A stretch of DNA of 64,000 bases. Origin: Ornithinimicrobium ciconiae (GTDB taxonomy: Bacteria; Actinomycetota; Actinomycetes; Actinomycetales; Dermatophilaceae). The translations under genes were made by a program, and so were the position numbers. The DNA is taken from assembly GCF_007197575.1 (NCBI RefSeq), contig NZ_CP041616.1, positions 1,426,001-1,490,000 on the forward strand, in the 5' to 3' direction. Numbering within the stretch: the stretch's first letter is position 1; every line of letters begins with the position of its first letter. Positions 35,781 to 44,918 of the stretch are shown in pieces. Under the pieces are notes generated by a model, which searched no databases, was not told the DNA's origin, and saw only the letters and a list, made by a program, of their open reading frames with translations.

Positions 35781-37631
35781 CTACTGGCCGGCGGCGGCGA
35801 GGATCTGGGCCCAGGTGACCTGGCGTGGGGCGCCAGCACGGTCCGGGGTGGCCAGTGTGCCGATGGCACGGGCGCGCTCGGTGCGTCCCAGCTCGTCGCC
35901 GAACCGGTCCACGACCAGCAGCGCACGGGGTCGGGCGAGACCGCCCATCACCTCCCGGACGGCATCCATGAGCTCGACGGCCACAGCGTCCAGGTCCGGG
36001 TCGGGTCCGACGGCGCTGCTGAGCGCGACGGCACCCACGATCGCCCTCCCCAGCTCAGGATCCTTGCGCCAGGTGACTTCCGCACCTGCCACGAACGGGT
36101 GCTCGGCCAGCACCTCGCGGACCTCCCGCAGCGACACCAGCTGTCCGGAGACCGAGACCACGTCGTCAGTGCGCCCCAGGAACGAGACCCCGCCGTTGCG
36201 GTCGCGCACCGCGAGGTCGCCGGTGGAGTAGGAGCCCGGGTGACGGGTCCAGTGCGAGTCGGTCACCGCGGCCTGAGAGCCCTCGACGCCGACCATGGTC
36301 CCGGCCCAGGGCAGACGCAACACCGCCTCGCCGACCATGCCGTCCGGCAACGGGTGCCCGTCGGGGTCCACGATGTCCAGCCCGCAGTCCGGCAGGGTGC
36401 CGACATCGGTCCCGGCGCCGTCCGGCCCGCTGTCGGTCACCCGGACGATGCCGCCGAGCTCGAGCTGGCCCCAGGCGTCGGAGACGTGTAGGTGCTGGGC
36501 GGCAAAGGCCTCGCGGAGCCACTGCGCCAGCTCCTCATCGACCGGCTCCCCGGCGGTGGTGACCCGGCGCAGGGAGGGCAGGGCCGAGACCTCGGGAAGC
36601 TCCCGGGCCCAACCGCGCACGGTGCGCACCACCGAGGGGCTGGTCACCATGTGCTCCACGGCATACCGGCTGATGATGTCCCACGCGCGGGTCTGGCTGG
36701 GCACGTCCAGGGTGCCCTCGAACATCACCGCGGAGTCGCCATAGGACAGCGGGCCATAGATGCCATGGAACTGGGTGACGGCCCAGGCGATGTCGCCCGC
36801 GCACCAGAAGACCCCGCCGGTGCGCAGCTCGCGGTGCACGGCCAGCGCGGCGGCCAGCATGGTGGCAGTCCCGTGCACCACGGTGACCGGTTGGCCGCCC
36901 TTGTTGGCCAGCGGCACGGACGCGATCGGATGGTCGGCGGGGAGCGCGACGGGGGCGGACGCCTCACCATCGGGATCGACCACCGCCTGACCCGGACGGC
37001 TGGCGGCCACCAGGTCGTGATACCACCGGTCGCCCTCGAACCAGGCGACGTCCATGCCGGTGCGACGCACGACGATGGTGTGCTGGACCGACCCGCCGGC
37101 CAGCAGGGCCTCATCGGCGCGCGCCTTGAGCGGCAGGACGGTGCCGTGACGCCAGGCACCGTCCTGGGTGAACAGCACCTTCAGGTCCAGCATCTCCAGC
37201 CGGTCGGCCAGCGGCTCGACCGGCAGCGGTGCCGGCAGCACCGTGTGGACGGCACCGATCCGGGCGCAGGCGAGCATGGCGACGACCGTCTCCGGCAGCC
37301 ATCCCAGGTGCAGCCCCACCCGGTCGCCCTGACCCACGCCCATCCCGCGCAACGCCCGGGCGAGGGCGCACACCTGCTCGTGCAGCTCGGCATACGTCAT
37401 GGAACGGCGGTCGCCCGGCTCGCCCTCCCACAGCACGGCGACCCGCTCGCCGTGGTCGGCCAGGTGCCGGTCCAGGCAGTTGACCGAGAGGTTGAGGGTG
37501 CCGCCGGTGAACCAGCGCCCTGAGCGCTCGTCGGGCTCCCAGAGGGAGGAGTAGGGGCTGTCCCAGGTGATCAGGTCGGCGAGGTCGGCCCACTGGTCGG
37601 ACGGGGGAGTGGTCAGCCTGGCCTCAGACAT
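35781..37631 (-). CDS. acetyl-CoA-synthetase-like AMP-ligase homologue with degenerate active site
   Basis: 616 residues. The N-terminal ACAS extension (SGRWFTGGTLNLSVNCLDRHL) and overall order match acetyl-/propionyl-CoA synthetases, and GSYSTGDLAVRD, FLGRTDDVVSVSG and RTDD hinge text are retained. The phosphate-binding loop, normally YTSGTTGxPKG, reads ASVPLANKGGQPVTVVHG. The adenine motif WWQTETGG reads DAWGQLELGG. The C-terminal SGK lysine region reads LGRTERARAIG with no lysine. It may therefore be a pseudoenzyme or have a changed reaction. The start overlaps the IclR stop by 8 bp, and an enoyl-CoA hydratase gene follows. Confidence 0.85.
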   Translation of the reverse strand: MSEARLTTPPSDQWADLADLITWDSPYSSLWEPDERSGRWFTGGTLNLSVNCLDRHLADHGERVAVLWEGEPGDRRSMTYAELHEQVCALARALRGMGVGQGDRVGLHLGWLPETVVAMLACARIGAVHTVLPAPLPVEPLADRLEMLDLKVLFTQDGAWRHGTVLPLKARADEALLAGGSVQHTIVVRRTGMDVAWFEGDRWYHDLVAASRPGQAVVDPDGEASAPVALPADHPIASVPLANKGGQPVTVVHGTATMLAAALAVHRELRTGGVFWCAGDIAWAVTQFHGIYGPLSYGDSAVMFEGTLDVPSQTRAWDIISRYAVEHMVTSPSVVRTVRGWARELPEVSALPSLRRVTTAGEPVDEELAQWLREAFAAQHLHVSDAWGQLELGGIVRVTDSGPDGAGTDVGTLPDCGLDIVDPDGHPLPDGMVGEAVLRLPWAGTMVGVEGSQAAVTDSHWTRHPGSYSTGDLAVRDRNGGVSFLGRTDDVVSVSGQLVSLREVREVLAEHPFVAGAEVTWRKDPELGRAIVGAVALSSAVGPDPDLDAVAVELMDAVREVMGGLARPRALLVVDRFGDELGRTERARAIGTLATPDRAGAPRQVTWAQILAAAGQ

Positions 37632-38412
37632 GCCCCAGGGTCCTTCCTGCCGCGCGGGCTGCTCGGGCGAGGTGGGTCGCGACCCGGGTCACGGTGTCCG
37701 TGTCGTCGGGTCGCTCGAGGGTGGCCGCCAGGGCTGCCACCGTGAGTCCCTGACCGTCCACCAGCGGCACGGCCACCTCGGCAGGCTGGGTCGGGTCGTC
37801 CGGCTCGTGCGCCAGGTGGTCGGCTGCGGCCCACTCGTCCCGGGCGCCCTCCGCCTGCGCCGTGGTCCGATCGATCTCGTCGGCCCGCTCCAGCGCGCGC
37901 GTCCACTCCTCGTCGGTGCTGCGCGCGGCCAGCAGCCGGCCGCCGGCGCAGCTGAGGGCCGGAGCGACCCGGTGGGTGTCGCGATAGGGACCTCGGTCCG
38001 AGCCGTCGACGCGGTCAACGTAGACCACCTCACCGTGGACGAGGGTCTCGACGTGGATGGTGGTGCCGATCTGGTCGCGCAACTGGCCCAGATAGGGCCC
38101 GAGCGCTCCGAGCAGGGGCAGCCGGGAGAGGTAGTGGTTGGACAGGCGCGTGAGCTCCGGCCCGAGCCCGTAGCGCGAGGACCGCGGGTCTTGGACGACG
38201 AGGTCGGCGAGCACCAGGGAGCGCAGCAGTCGGTGTACGGTGGGGATGGACATCTGGGAGCGTTCCGCCAGGTCCGTGAGCTGTTGGTATGCCGGGCCCT
38301 CGCCCAACAGCTCCAGCAGCCGGACTGCGTTGCGCACCGTCCCTAACCCACCGCGACCCCCCGCGTTGGCCTCCTCGACCCGTGCGGTCGACTCAACCTG
38401 CCCTGCGTTCAT
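37624..38412 (-). CDS. IclR-family transcriptional regulator
   Basis: 262 residues from ATG 38412 (AGAGGCGAG upstream). The winged HTH is TVRNAVRLLELLGEGPAYQQ with SMSIPTVHRLLRSL-type recognition text. The IclR effector domain carries TIHVETLVHGEVVYVDRVDG, APALSCAGGRLLAA and EVAVPLVDGQGLTVAAL. It heads the leftward ligase-hydratase cluster and is divergent from the liv operon, whose promoter contains a palindrome. Control of both arms by a CoA-ester or free-acid ligand is likely, as with other catabolic IclR proteins, but inferred. Confidence 0.92.
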   Translation of the reverse strand: MNAGQVESTARVEEANAGGRGGLGTVRNAVRLLELLGEGPAYQQLTDLAERSQMSIPTVHRLLRSLVLADLVVQDPRSSRYGLGPELTRLSNHYLSRLPLLGALGPYLGQLRDQIGTTIHVETLVHGEVVYVDRVDGSDRGPYRDTHRVAPALSCAGGRLLAARSTDEEWTRALERADEIDRTTAQAEGARDEWAAADHLAHEPDDPTQPAEVAVPLVDGQGLTVAALAATLERPDDTDTVTRVATHLARAARAAGRTLGHV

Positions 38413-38486
38413 CTCGCCTCTGCCTCCGGTTTCCGCCTGTTCGGGCCAGTGAATCACACTTCGATATAACTTTCCGGTGACGGTGC

Positions 38487-38515
38487 TTGCATTTCACATA
38501 GTGGAAACCTAGAGT
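38487..38515 (+). promoter_or_regulatory. promoter of the liv operon with an internal operator-like palindrome
   Basis: TTGCAT (38487-38492), a 17-nt spacer and TAGAGT (38510-38515) make a sigma-70-like promoter. TTTCACATAGTGGAAA (38492-38507), an imperfect palindrome, fills the spacer, well placed for repression by the divergent IclR regulator. No experimental support. Confidence 0.5.
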
Positions 38516-38590
38516 CAGTCCTCGACGGGCACGCCAGGTGATCTGGAAAGCCCACCGCTGAGCTTCACCAACGAACATCAGGAGCGGCTA

Positions 38591-39568
38591 GTGCTCACCA
38601 GGGCCTATCAGCATTCACTGCGCGGCAGCCATCTTCCGGCCGGTCAGCCGCTGTTGGAGATCGACAACATCTCTCTGCGCTTCGGTGGCGTCAAGGCGCT
38701 GCGGGACATCTCGATCACGGTCACCGAGGGGGACATCCACGCGGTCATCGGTCCCAACGGTGCCGGCAAGTCCTCCCTGCTGAACTGCATCAGCGGGCTC
38801 TATCACCCGCAGGAGGGGCAGATCCGGCTGCACACGACGACCGGGTCCGGCCCTGAGGCCGCGGTGGGCGAGGAGGAGTCTGCGGACCGAGCCACCGGCG
38901 AGCTCCAGACGCACACGCTGACCAGGCTGCCGCCATACAAGATCGCGCGGCTGGGGGTGGCGCGGTCCTTCCAGAACATCGAGTTGTTCTCGGCGATGAC
39001 GGTCCTGGAGAACCTGATGCTCGGCCGGCATATCCACATGAAGAAGAGCGTGCTGGCCTCGATGTTGTGGCTCGGGCCGGCGCGTCGGCAGGAGATCGAG
39101 CACCGCCAGCTGGTCGAGGAGGTCATTGACCTGCTGCAGCTGCAGGCGGTGCGCAACAAGCATGTGGGCGCGCTGGCCTATGGCGTGCAGAAGCGGGTCG
39201 AGCTGGGCCGAGCACTGTGCCTGCAGCCGGCGCTGCTGCTGCTGGATGAGCCGATGGCGGGCATGAATGCCGAGGAGAAGGAGGACATGGCGCGCTACAT
39301 CCTGGATGTGCACGAGCTGGCGCACGTCTCCGTGGTCCTCATCGAGCACGACATGAACGTCGTCATGGACATCTCGGACCGGGTCAGCGTCCTGGACTTC
39401 GGGGCCAAGATCGCCGACGGCACCCCGGATGAGGTCAAGGCCGACCCTGCGGTGATCGAGGCCTACCTGGGTGCTGAGGACGAGGACGCCGAGGTCCGGG
39501 AGGCCGTGGCCAAGATCGAGCACGACCAGCAGGTCGAGCAGGGCCAGTCGGAGGAGAACCGTGGCTGA
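38591..39568 (+). CDS. livG: branched-chain amino-acid-type ABC transporter ATPase, LivG
   Basis: 325 residues. Walker A is GPNGAGKSS, the LivG-type signature LAYGVQKRVELGRAL replaces LSGGQ, Walker B is ALLLLDEPMAGM, and the H-loop is VLIEHDMNVV. Two features are unusual for LivG: an acidic insertion after the Walker A domain (GPEAAVGEEESADRATGEL) and a charged C-terminal extension of about 35 residues (EDEDAEVREAVAKIEHDQQ). GTG 38591 opens the operon. The last codons overlap the FadD start. One of two ATPases energising uptake through LivH/LivM. Confidence 0.92.
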   Translation: MLTRAYQHSLRGSHLPAGQPLLEIDNISLRFGGVKALRDISITVTEGDIHAVIGPNGAGKSSLLNCISGLYHPQEGQIRLHTTTGSGPEAAVGEEESADRATGELQTHTLTRLPPYKIARLGVARSFQNIELFSAMTVLENLMLGRHIHMKKSVLASMLWLGPARRQEIEHRQLVEEVIDLLQLQAVRNKHVGALAYGVQKRVELGRALCLQPALLLLDEPMAGMNAEEKEDMARYILDVHELAHVSVVLIEHDMNVVMDISDRVSVLDFGAKIADGTPDEVKADPAVIEAYLGAEDEDAEVREAVAKIEHDQQVEQGQSEENRG

Positions 39569-41609
39569 CAACGAGCAGAACCTTCCCACGAAGGCGCAGG
39601 AGGCGGTCCACACCTCCCCACAACTGGGCGGAGACACGTTCCCGCGGCTGCTCCTGCACCTGGCGGGGGAGCGTCCGGACGACGTGGCGATGCAGGAGAA
39701 GCAGTACGGCATCTGGCAGCCGATCACCTGGGCGGGCTATGCCGAGCGGGTCAAGGACACCGCGCACGGGCTGGCGGCGCTGGGCATCGAGCGCGGCGAG
39801 ATCGTCGCGGTGCTGGGTGACAACCGGCCGGAGTGGTTGATCGCCGAGCTCGCCGCGCAGTCCATGGGGTGTGCGGTGGTGGGGATCTATCCCACCTCGA
39901 TCGGTGAGGAGCTGCGGCACATCCTGACCACGGCCCGGGCCCGTGTCGTGGTCGCCGAGGACCAGGAGCAGGTGGACAAGTTGCTGCGCCTCCTCGACGA
40001 GGAGGACCCGGCCGACAGCGAGCCGCTGCTGATCGAGCGGATCGTCTACTACGACCCGCACGGGCTCGAGCAGTATGACGACGCCGTCCTGCTGGAGTTC
40101 ACCGACCTGGAGGCGATGGGTCGCGAGCGCGCGAGCGAGCAGCCGACCTGGTTTGAGGAGCAGATCGCCTCGGGCAGTGCCGAGGACATCGCGGTCATCT
40201 GCACCACCTCGGGCACCACGTCCAAGCCCAAGCTGGGTGAGCTGTCCCACAGCAATCTGCTGACGATGGGGCAGAACCTGACGCAGATCGACCCGATCCG
40301 CACCAAGGACCGTTATGTCTCGTTCCTGCCGTTCGCCTGGATCGGTGAGCAGATGCTCGCCGTGGCCTGCGGACTGTCCAACGGTGTGACGATCTCCTTC
40401 CCGGAGGACAGCGCCACCCAGCGCAGTGACCTGCGCGAGATCGGGCCGGACATCATGTTCTCCCCGCCGCGGATCTGGGAGTCGATGCTCTCGGAGGTGC
40501 AGGTCCGCATCGACGAGGCCGGCTGGCTCAAGCGCAAGGTCTTCGGCTGGGGCTATGACGTGGGCGACAAGGTGGCCGCGATGCGGGTCACCGGCAAGAA
40601 GCCGGGGCCGGCACTGGCCCTGAGCCACAAGCTGGCCGACGCGGTCGCCACCCGGCCGGTGCGTGACCAGCTCGGGCTGGCCCGGATCCGGCGCTGCTAC
40701 ACCGGTGGTGCCCCGCTGGGCCCGGACGTCTTCCGCTTCTATCACGCGATCGGGGTCAACCTGAAGCAGATCTACGGACAGACCGAGATCTGCGGCATCG
40801 CCGTGGTGCACCGCGACGACGACGTGCCGTTCAACACCGTCGGCACCCCGATCCCGGGCACCGAGATGCGGATCACCGACGACGGCGAGATCCTGCTGCG
40901 CTCGGCCTCGGTCTTCCGCGGCTACCACCGCCAGCCGGAGGAGACGGCCAAGACGGTCGATGCCGACGGGTGGCTGCACACCGGTGACGCGGGCTATCTG
41001 GACGACAACGGGCACCTGGTGGTCATCGACCGTGCCAAGGACGTGCTCACTGCGGCCGACGGCACCCGCTACTCCAGCGCGTTCATCGAGAACAAGCTGA
41101 AGTTCAGCCCGTATGTCGAGGAGGCCGTGGTCTTTGCCCCGAGCGACTCCCCGGACGACGCGGGCGGTATGACGGCGCTGATCATCCTCGACCCGGCCAC
41201 CGTCGGGTCGTGGGCCGAGCACGAGCGGCTGAGCTACACGACCTACACGGACCTGGCGGCCAAGCCGGAGGTCTATGACCTCATCGCCGAGGAGACCACC
41301 CGGGCCAACGAGGACCTCCCCGAGACGATCCGGGTCACCCGGTTCGTGCTGCTGCACAAGCAGCTCGACCCCGATGACGACGAGATCACCCGCACCCGCA
41401 AGGTGCGGCGCAATGTCATCGCCGACCGCTACGCGCAGATCATCTCGGCGCTGCAGCGCGGGGCCGACGACGTGACCATCCACAGCCGCGTCACCTATCA
41501 GGACGGCACGAGCATCGAGCGCGAACTGACCCTGGACATCTTTGACCTGACCACCTACACGATCCCGCAGGGCCGGGGCCGTCGACCCGTCTGGAGTGGT
41601 CGCCGATGA
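39561..41609 (+). CDS. long-chain-type acyl-CoA synthetase (FadD family)
   Basis: 682 residues from GTG 39561, overlapping livG by 8 bp. The ATP loop is CTTSGTTSKPKLGELSH, the adenine motif is IYGQTEICG, the hinge region is LHTGDAGYLDDNG followed by DRAKDVLTAADG, and the C-terminal lysine region is EITRTRKVRRN. All are canonical for FadD15/long-chain AMP-ligases, so activity is expected. Embedding a ligase between livG and livH implies that the imported substrate is a carboxylic acid converted to its CoA thioester on arrival. Natural substrate not determined. Confidence 0.92.
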   Translation: MADNEQNLPTKAQEAVHTSPQLGGDTFPRLLLHLAGERPDDVAMQEKQYGIWQPITWAGYAERVKDTAHGLAALGIERGEIVAVLGDNRPEWLIAELAAQSMGCAVVGIYPTSIGEELRHILTTARARVVVAEDQEQVDKLLRLLDEEDPADSEPLLIERIVYYDPHGLEQYDDAVLLEFTDLEAMGRERASEQPTWFEEQIASGSAEDIAVICTTSGTTSKPKLGELSHSNLLTMGQNLTQIDPIRTKDRYVSFLPFAWIGEQMLAVACGLSNGVTISFPEDSATQRSDLREIGPDIMFSPPRIWESMLSEVQVRIDEAGWLKRKVFGWGYDVGDKVAAMRVTGKKPGPALALSHKLADAVATRPVRDQLGLARIRRCYTGGAPLGPDVFRFYHAIGVNLKQIYGQTEICGIAVVHRDDDVPFNTVGTPIPGTEMRITDDGEILLRSASVFRGYHRQPEETAKTVDADGWLHTGDAGYLDDNGHLVVIDRAKDVLTAADGTRYSSAFIENKLKFSPYVEEAVVFAPSDSPDDAGGMTALIILDPATVGSWAEHERLSYTTYTDLAAKPEVYDLIAEETTRANEDLPETIRVTRFVLLHKQLDPDDDEITRTRKVRRNVIADRYAQIISALQRGADDVTIHSRVTYQDGTSIERELTLDIFDLTTYTIPQGRGRRPVWSGRR

Positions 41610-41679
41610 GCGACAGGACCCTCGAGGACACGAGCTTGCGAGGCCCGGAGTGGTCCGCGGAGCTCATCAGGAGGACCCG

Positions 41680-42552
41680 ATGAGCAACTTCATCAACCAG
41701 CTGGCCTACGGGCTGGCGGACGGGTCGATCCTGGCGCTGGCCGCGCTCGGCTTCGTCCTGATCTACAAGGCCACCGGCGTCATCAACTTCGCCCAGGGCG
41801 AGTTCCTGCTGGTCGGGGCCTACATGTTCTACACCGCGTATGTCGTGATGGGACTGCCGCTGATCGGTGCAGTGTTCTTCGGTGTCGTGGTGGCCACCAT
41901 CATCGGTGTGCTGGTGGAGCGGTTGATCCTGCGTCCGATGGTCGGGGAGAACCCGATCAGCATCATCATGGTCACCATCGGGCTCTCGATGTTCCTCAAG
42001 GCGGTCGTCCAGGCCTTCTACGGGACCACGCCGAAGAACCAGCCGGCGATCCTGCCGCGCAGCTCGGTGGAGTTCCTCGGGGCCAGCATCCCGCTGAACC
42101 GGTTGTTGGCGATCGTGATCGCGGCGGTGGTGCTGACGGCCTTCACCATCTTCTTCCGCAAGTCCCGGCACGGCATCGCAATGCGCGCGGTGGCCGATGA
42201 CCAGCAGGCAGCGATGACGATGGGCATCTCGGTGCGCCGCATCTTCGCGATGGCCTGGGCCCTGGCTGCCGTCAGCGCACTGATCGCCGGTGTGCTGCTC
42301 GGCGACATCTCCGCGGTCGACCAGAACATCGCCGCCTTCGGGTTGATGGTGTTCCCGGTGGTCATCCTCGGTGGTCTGGACTCGGTGCCCGGCACCATCG
42401 TCGGTGGACTGACGATCGGTCTGCTGCACCAGTTCACTGCGGCCTACTGGGATGCCGGGTTGGCCGGCGTCGTCCCATACATCGCTCTCGTCCTGATCTT
42501 GCTCGTGCGTCCGTACGGCATCTTCGGCGAGACCCGGATCGAGAGGGTGTGA
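41680..42552 (+). CDS. livH: branched-chain amino-acid-type ABC permease, LivH
   Basis: 290 residues from ATG 41680, preceded by AGGAGG. About eight hydrophobic helices are seen, with the LivH landmarks GSILALAALGFVLIYKATGVINFAQGEF (text broken here) and the EAA-like cytoplasmic loop GIAMRAVADDQQAAMTMG. The C-terminal VILGGLDSVPGTIVGG is typical. Pairs with LivM to form the membrane channel. Lies 70 bp after the acyl-CoA synthetase. Confidence 0.94.
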   Translation: MSNFINQLAYGLADGSILALAALGFVLIYKATGVINFAQGEFLLVGAYMFYTAYVVMGLPLIGAVFFGVVVATIIGVLVERLILRPMVGENPISIIMVTIGLSMFLKAVVQAFYGTTPKNQPAILPRSSVEFLGASIPLNRLLAIVIAAVVLTAFTIFFRKSRHGIAMRAVADDQQAAMTMGISVRRIFAMAWALAAVSALIAGVLLGDISAVDQNIAAFGLMVFPVVILGGLDSVPGTIVGGLTIGLLHQFTAAYWDAGLAGVVPYIALVLILLVRPYGIFGETRIERV

Positions 42553-42559
42553 GCTGACG

Positions 42560-43630
42560 ATGGCTGCTACATCAACCGGAATCCACCACCGCAACTACAC
42601 CTCCGAGCTGCGCCTGCGGGCCACCAAGACGGAGTACTTCCGGCTGGGACTCATGCTCGTCCTGCTGCTGGTCGTGCCGTTCGTCCTGGACAACTACTGG
42701 CTCTCGATCGCCAACACCATCCTGATCGCGGTGATCGGTGCCGTCGGGCTGAACATCCTGGTCGGCTACACCGGGCAGATCTCTCTGGGTCAGGGCGGCT
42801 TCATGGCCGTCGGCGCCTACTCCTCGGCGATCCTGTCCGACCGGATCGGGCTGCCGACGCCGGTGGCGATCCTCCTGGCGGTGCTGCTCACTGCCGCGGT
42901 CGGCGTCTTCTTCGGTCTGCCCGGTCTGCGTCTCAAGGGCCTCTACCTGGCGATCGCGACCCTGGCCAGCCAGGTGATCATCGAGTTTCTGGTCCGCCGC
43001 GACTACGGTGACTTCCTCACCGAGGGCCTGGGCTACATCAACGTCGACCGGTTCGCCTTCCTCGGCTTCGAGGTCGGTGGCCGGGAAGTCTTCGAGCAGC
43101 AGTGGTACTGGATCCTGCTCGTCCTGGCCGTCCTGGCGGTGATCTCGGCACGCAACATCTTCCGCACCGGGCTGGGCCGTTCCTTCATGGCTGTGCGTGA
43201 CCAGGACATCGCCGCTGAGGCTATCGGGGTCAACCTGACCCGCGCCAAGCTCACCGCCTTCGCCGTCAGCTCCGGCTTCGTCGGCCTGGCAGGGTCGCTG
43301 ACCGCGCACTACAGCGAGGTCATCTCCTGGGAGAAGTTCACCCTTGACGTCTCGATCCTCTACCTGGCGATGATCATCGTCGGTGGCCTGGGCAGCGTCG
43401 CCGGCGCCGTCTACGGTGCGATCTTCATGACCCTGCTGCCTGAGGTGATCCGCCGCCTGGCCAACGCGCTGGAGTCATCCATGCCCTTCCTGGGCGACCA
43501 GCTCCCGGCCGTGCGTAACGCGACCTTCGGAGCGATCATCATCGCCTTCCTGATCTTCGAGCCACGCGGTCTGGACCGCATCTGGCAACGGCTGAAGGAC
43601 TATGTCAGGTTCTGGCCCTTCCGCTACTAA
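42560..43630 (+). CDS. livM: branched-chain amino-acid-type ABC permease, LivM
   Basis: 356 residues, about ten membrane helices. It has the LivM landmarks LNILVGYTGQISLGQGGFMA, KGLYLAIATLASQVI and RSFMAVRDQDIAAEAIGVN, the last being the ATPase-contact loop. The C-terminus VGGLGSVAGAVYGAIF is followed by PRGLDRIW. Starts 7 bp after livH. Confidence 0.94.
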   Translation: MAATSTGIHHRNYTSELRLRATKTEYFRLGLMLVLLLVVPFVLDNYWLSIANTILIAVIGAVGLNILVGYTGQISLGQGGFMAVGAYSSAILSDRIGLPTPVAILLAVLLTAAVGVFFGLPGLRLKGLYLAIATLASQVIIEFLVRRDYGDFLTEGLGYINVDRFAFLGFEVGGREVFEQQWYWILLVLAVLAVISARNIFRTGLGRSFMAVRDQDIAAEAIGVNLTRAKLTAFAVSSGFVGLAGSLTAHYSEVISWEKFTLDVSILYLAMIIVGGLGSVAGAVYGAIFMTLLPEVIRRLANALESSMPFLGDQLPAVRNATFGAIIIAFLIFEPRGLDRIWQRLKDYVRFWPFRY

Positions 43631-43712
43631 CTCCCTGCCCACCCCGATCGGTCCCCGCACCGGTCCCGACGACACACCCTCACGAGTCACACCCGAAATG
43701 AAGGAGAACGAA

Positions 43713-44918
43713 ATGTTCGGAAAGTCCCGCAACGTGGCGGTGGCTCTGGCCGCCTCGACCGCGCTCATCCTGTCCGCGTGTGGCGGCGACGACGGGGGTG
43801 GCGGCGACGCTGACTCCGACGAGCCGATCAAGATCGGCATCATCGCCGACCTCAGCGGTGCCACCGGTGACGTCGGCACCCCCTACAACCAGGGGATGCT
43901 GGCCTACGTCAAGTGGCGCAACGCCGACGGTGGCATCGAGGGCCGCCAGATCGATGCGGACTCCAACGACTACGCCTACGAGGTCCCCCAGGCCGAGTCG
44001 CTCTACAAGCAGTACGTCAACGACGGTGTCGTGGCCATCCAGGGCTGGGGCACCGGCGACACCGAGGCCCTGTCGGCCAGCGTCGGCAAGGACGAGCTGC
44101 CGTTCATGTCCGGCTCCTTCGCCGAGCCGCTGACCGACCCGGAGGAGGCGCCCTACAACTTCGTCGTGGCACCGACCTACTCCGACCAGATGCGGGTCGC
44201 GCTGAACTGGATCAACGAGGACTCCGGTGGCACCGGCGAGGTCGCGGTCTTCCACAACGACAGCCCGTTCGGTCAGGCCCCCGTGCAGGACGGTGCTGAC
44301 TGGGTCGAGGAGAAGGGCTACGACCTGGGCTACGAGTCCTACGCGATGCCCGGCGGTTCGCAGAACTACGTCGGACTGCTCTCCCAGGCACAGTCGCAGG
44401 GTGCCAAGTACATCGTCATCCAGAACGTGGCCTCCCCGGCGGCCCTGGTGGCCAAGGACATCGCGGCCCAGAACCTGGACATGAAGATCGTCTGCCTCAA
44501 CTGGTGCGCCAACGAGTTGTTCATCGACTCCGCCGGTGCCGACGCCGCCGAGGGGCACATCCTGATCCAGCCGTTCGCCCCGATGAGCGCCGAGAAGCCG
44601 GGCCACGACCCGATCAAGGAGTTCCTCGAGGAGGAGGGCACCGACCCGGAGACGATCGGCACCTCGTGGGTGCAGGGCTGGTATGCCATGCACGCCATGG
44701 CCGAGGGCATGGAGGCCACCCTGGCCGACGGCAACGAGCTGACCGGCGCCAACATCCGCGAGGCCCTGGAGACGATGGGCCCGATCGACACCGGTGAGGT
44801 CATCGGTGGCGGCCCGCTGGAGTTCTCCGCCGACAGCCACCGTGGCACCACCGCCACCGGCATCTACCAGGCGCAGGGCGGCGCGATGGTCGAGCTTGAG
44901 GCTGGCGCGACGCCGTGA
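43713..44918 (+). CDS. livK: substrate-binding lipoprotein of the Liv-type ABC system
   Basis: 401 residues from ATG 43713, with AAGGAG 6 nt upstream. The lipobox is LILSAC (Cys 23). The periplasmic-binding-protein fold type I contains IKIGIIADLSGATGDVG, NQGMLAYVKWRNADGGIEG and QGWGTGDTEALSA. In contrast to amino-acid binders it has an aromatic/polar pocket text VCLNWCANELF. With the two embedded CoA ligases, an aromatic or aliphatic carboxylate ligand is likelier than an amino acid, but this is inference. The next gene begins inside the stop (GTGA). Confidence 0.9.
   Translation: MFGKSRNVAVALAASTALILSACGGDDGGGGDADSDEPIKIGIIADLSGATGDVGTPYNQGMLAYVKWRNADGGIEGRQIDADSNDYAYEVPQAESLYKQYVNDGVVAIQGWGTGDTEALSASVGKDELPFMSGSFAEPLTDPEEAPYNFVVAPTYSDQMRVALNWINEDSGGTGEVAVFHNDSPFGQAPVQDGADWVEEKGYDLGYESYAMPGGSQNYVGLLSQAQSQGAKYIVIQNVASPAALVAKDIAAQNLDMKIVCLNWCANELFIDSAGADAAEGHILIQPFAPMSAEKPGHDPIKEFLEEEGTDPETIGTSWVQGWYAMHAMAEGMEATLADGNELTGANIREALETMGPIDTGEVIGGGPLEFSADSHRGTTATGIYQAQGGAMVELEAGATP

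Noticed and set aside
39435..41483. 682-codon antisense open frame opposite fadD
   Set aside because: Low-complexity shadow of an intact acyl-CoA synthetase gene.
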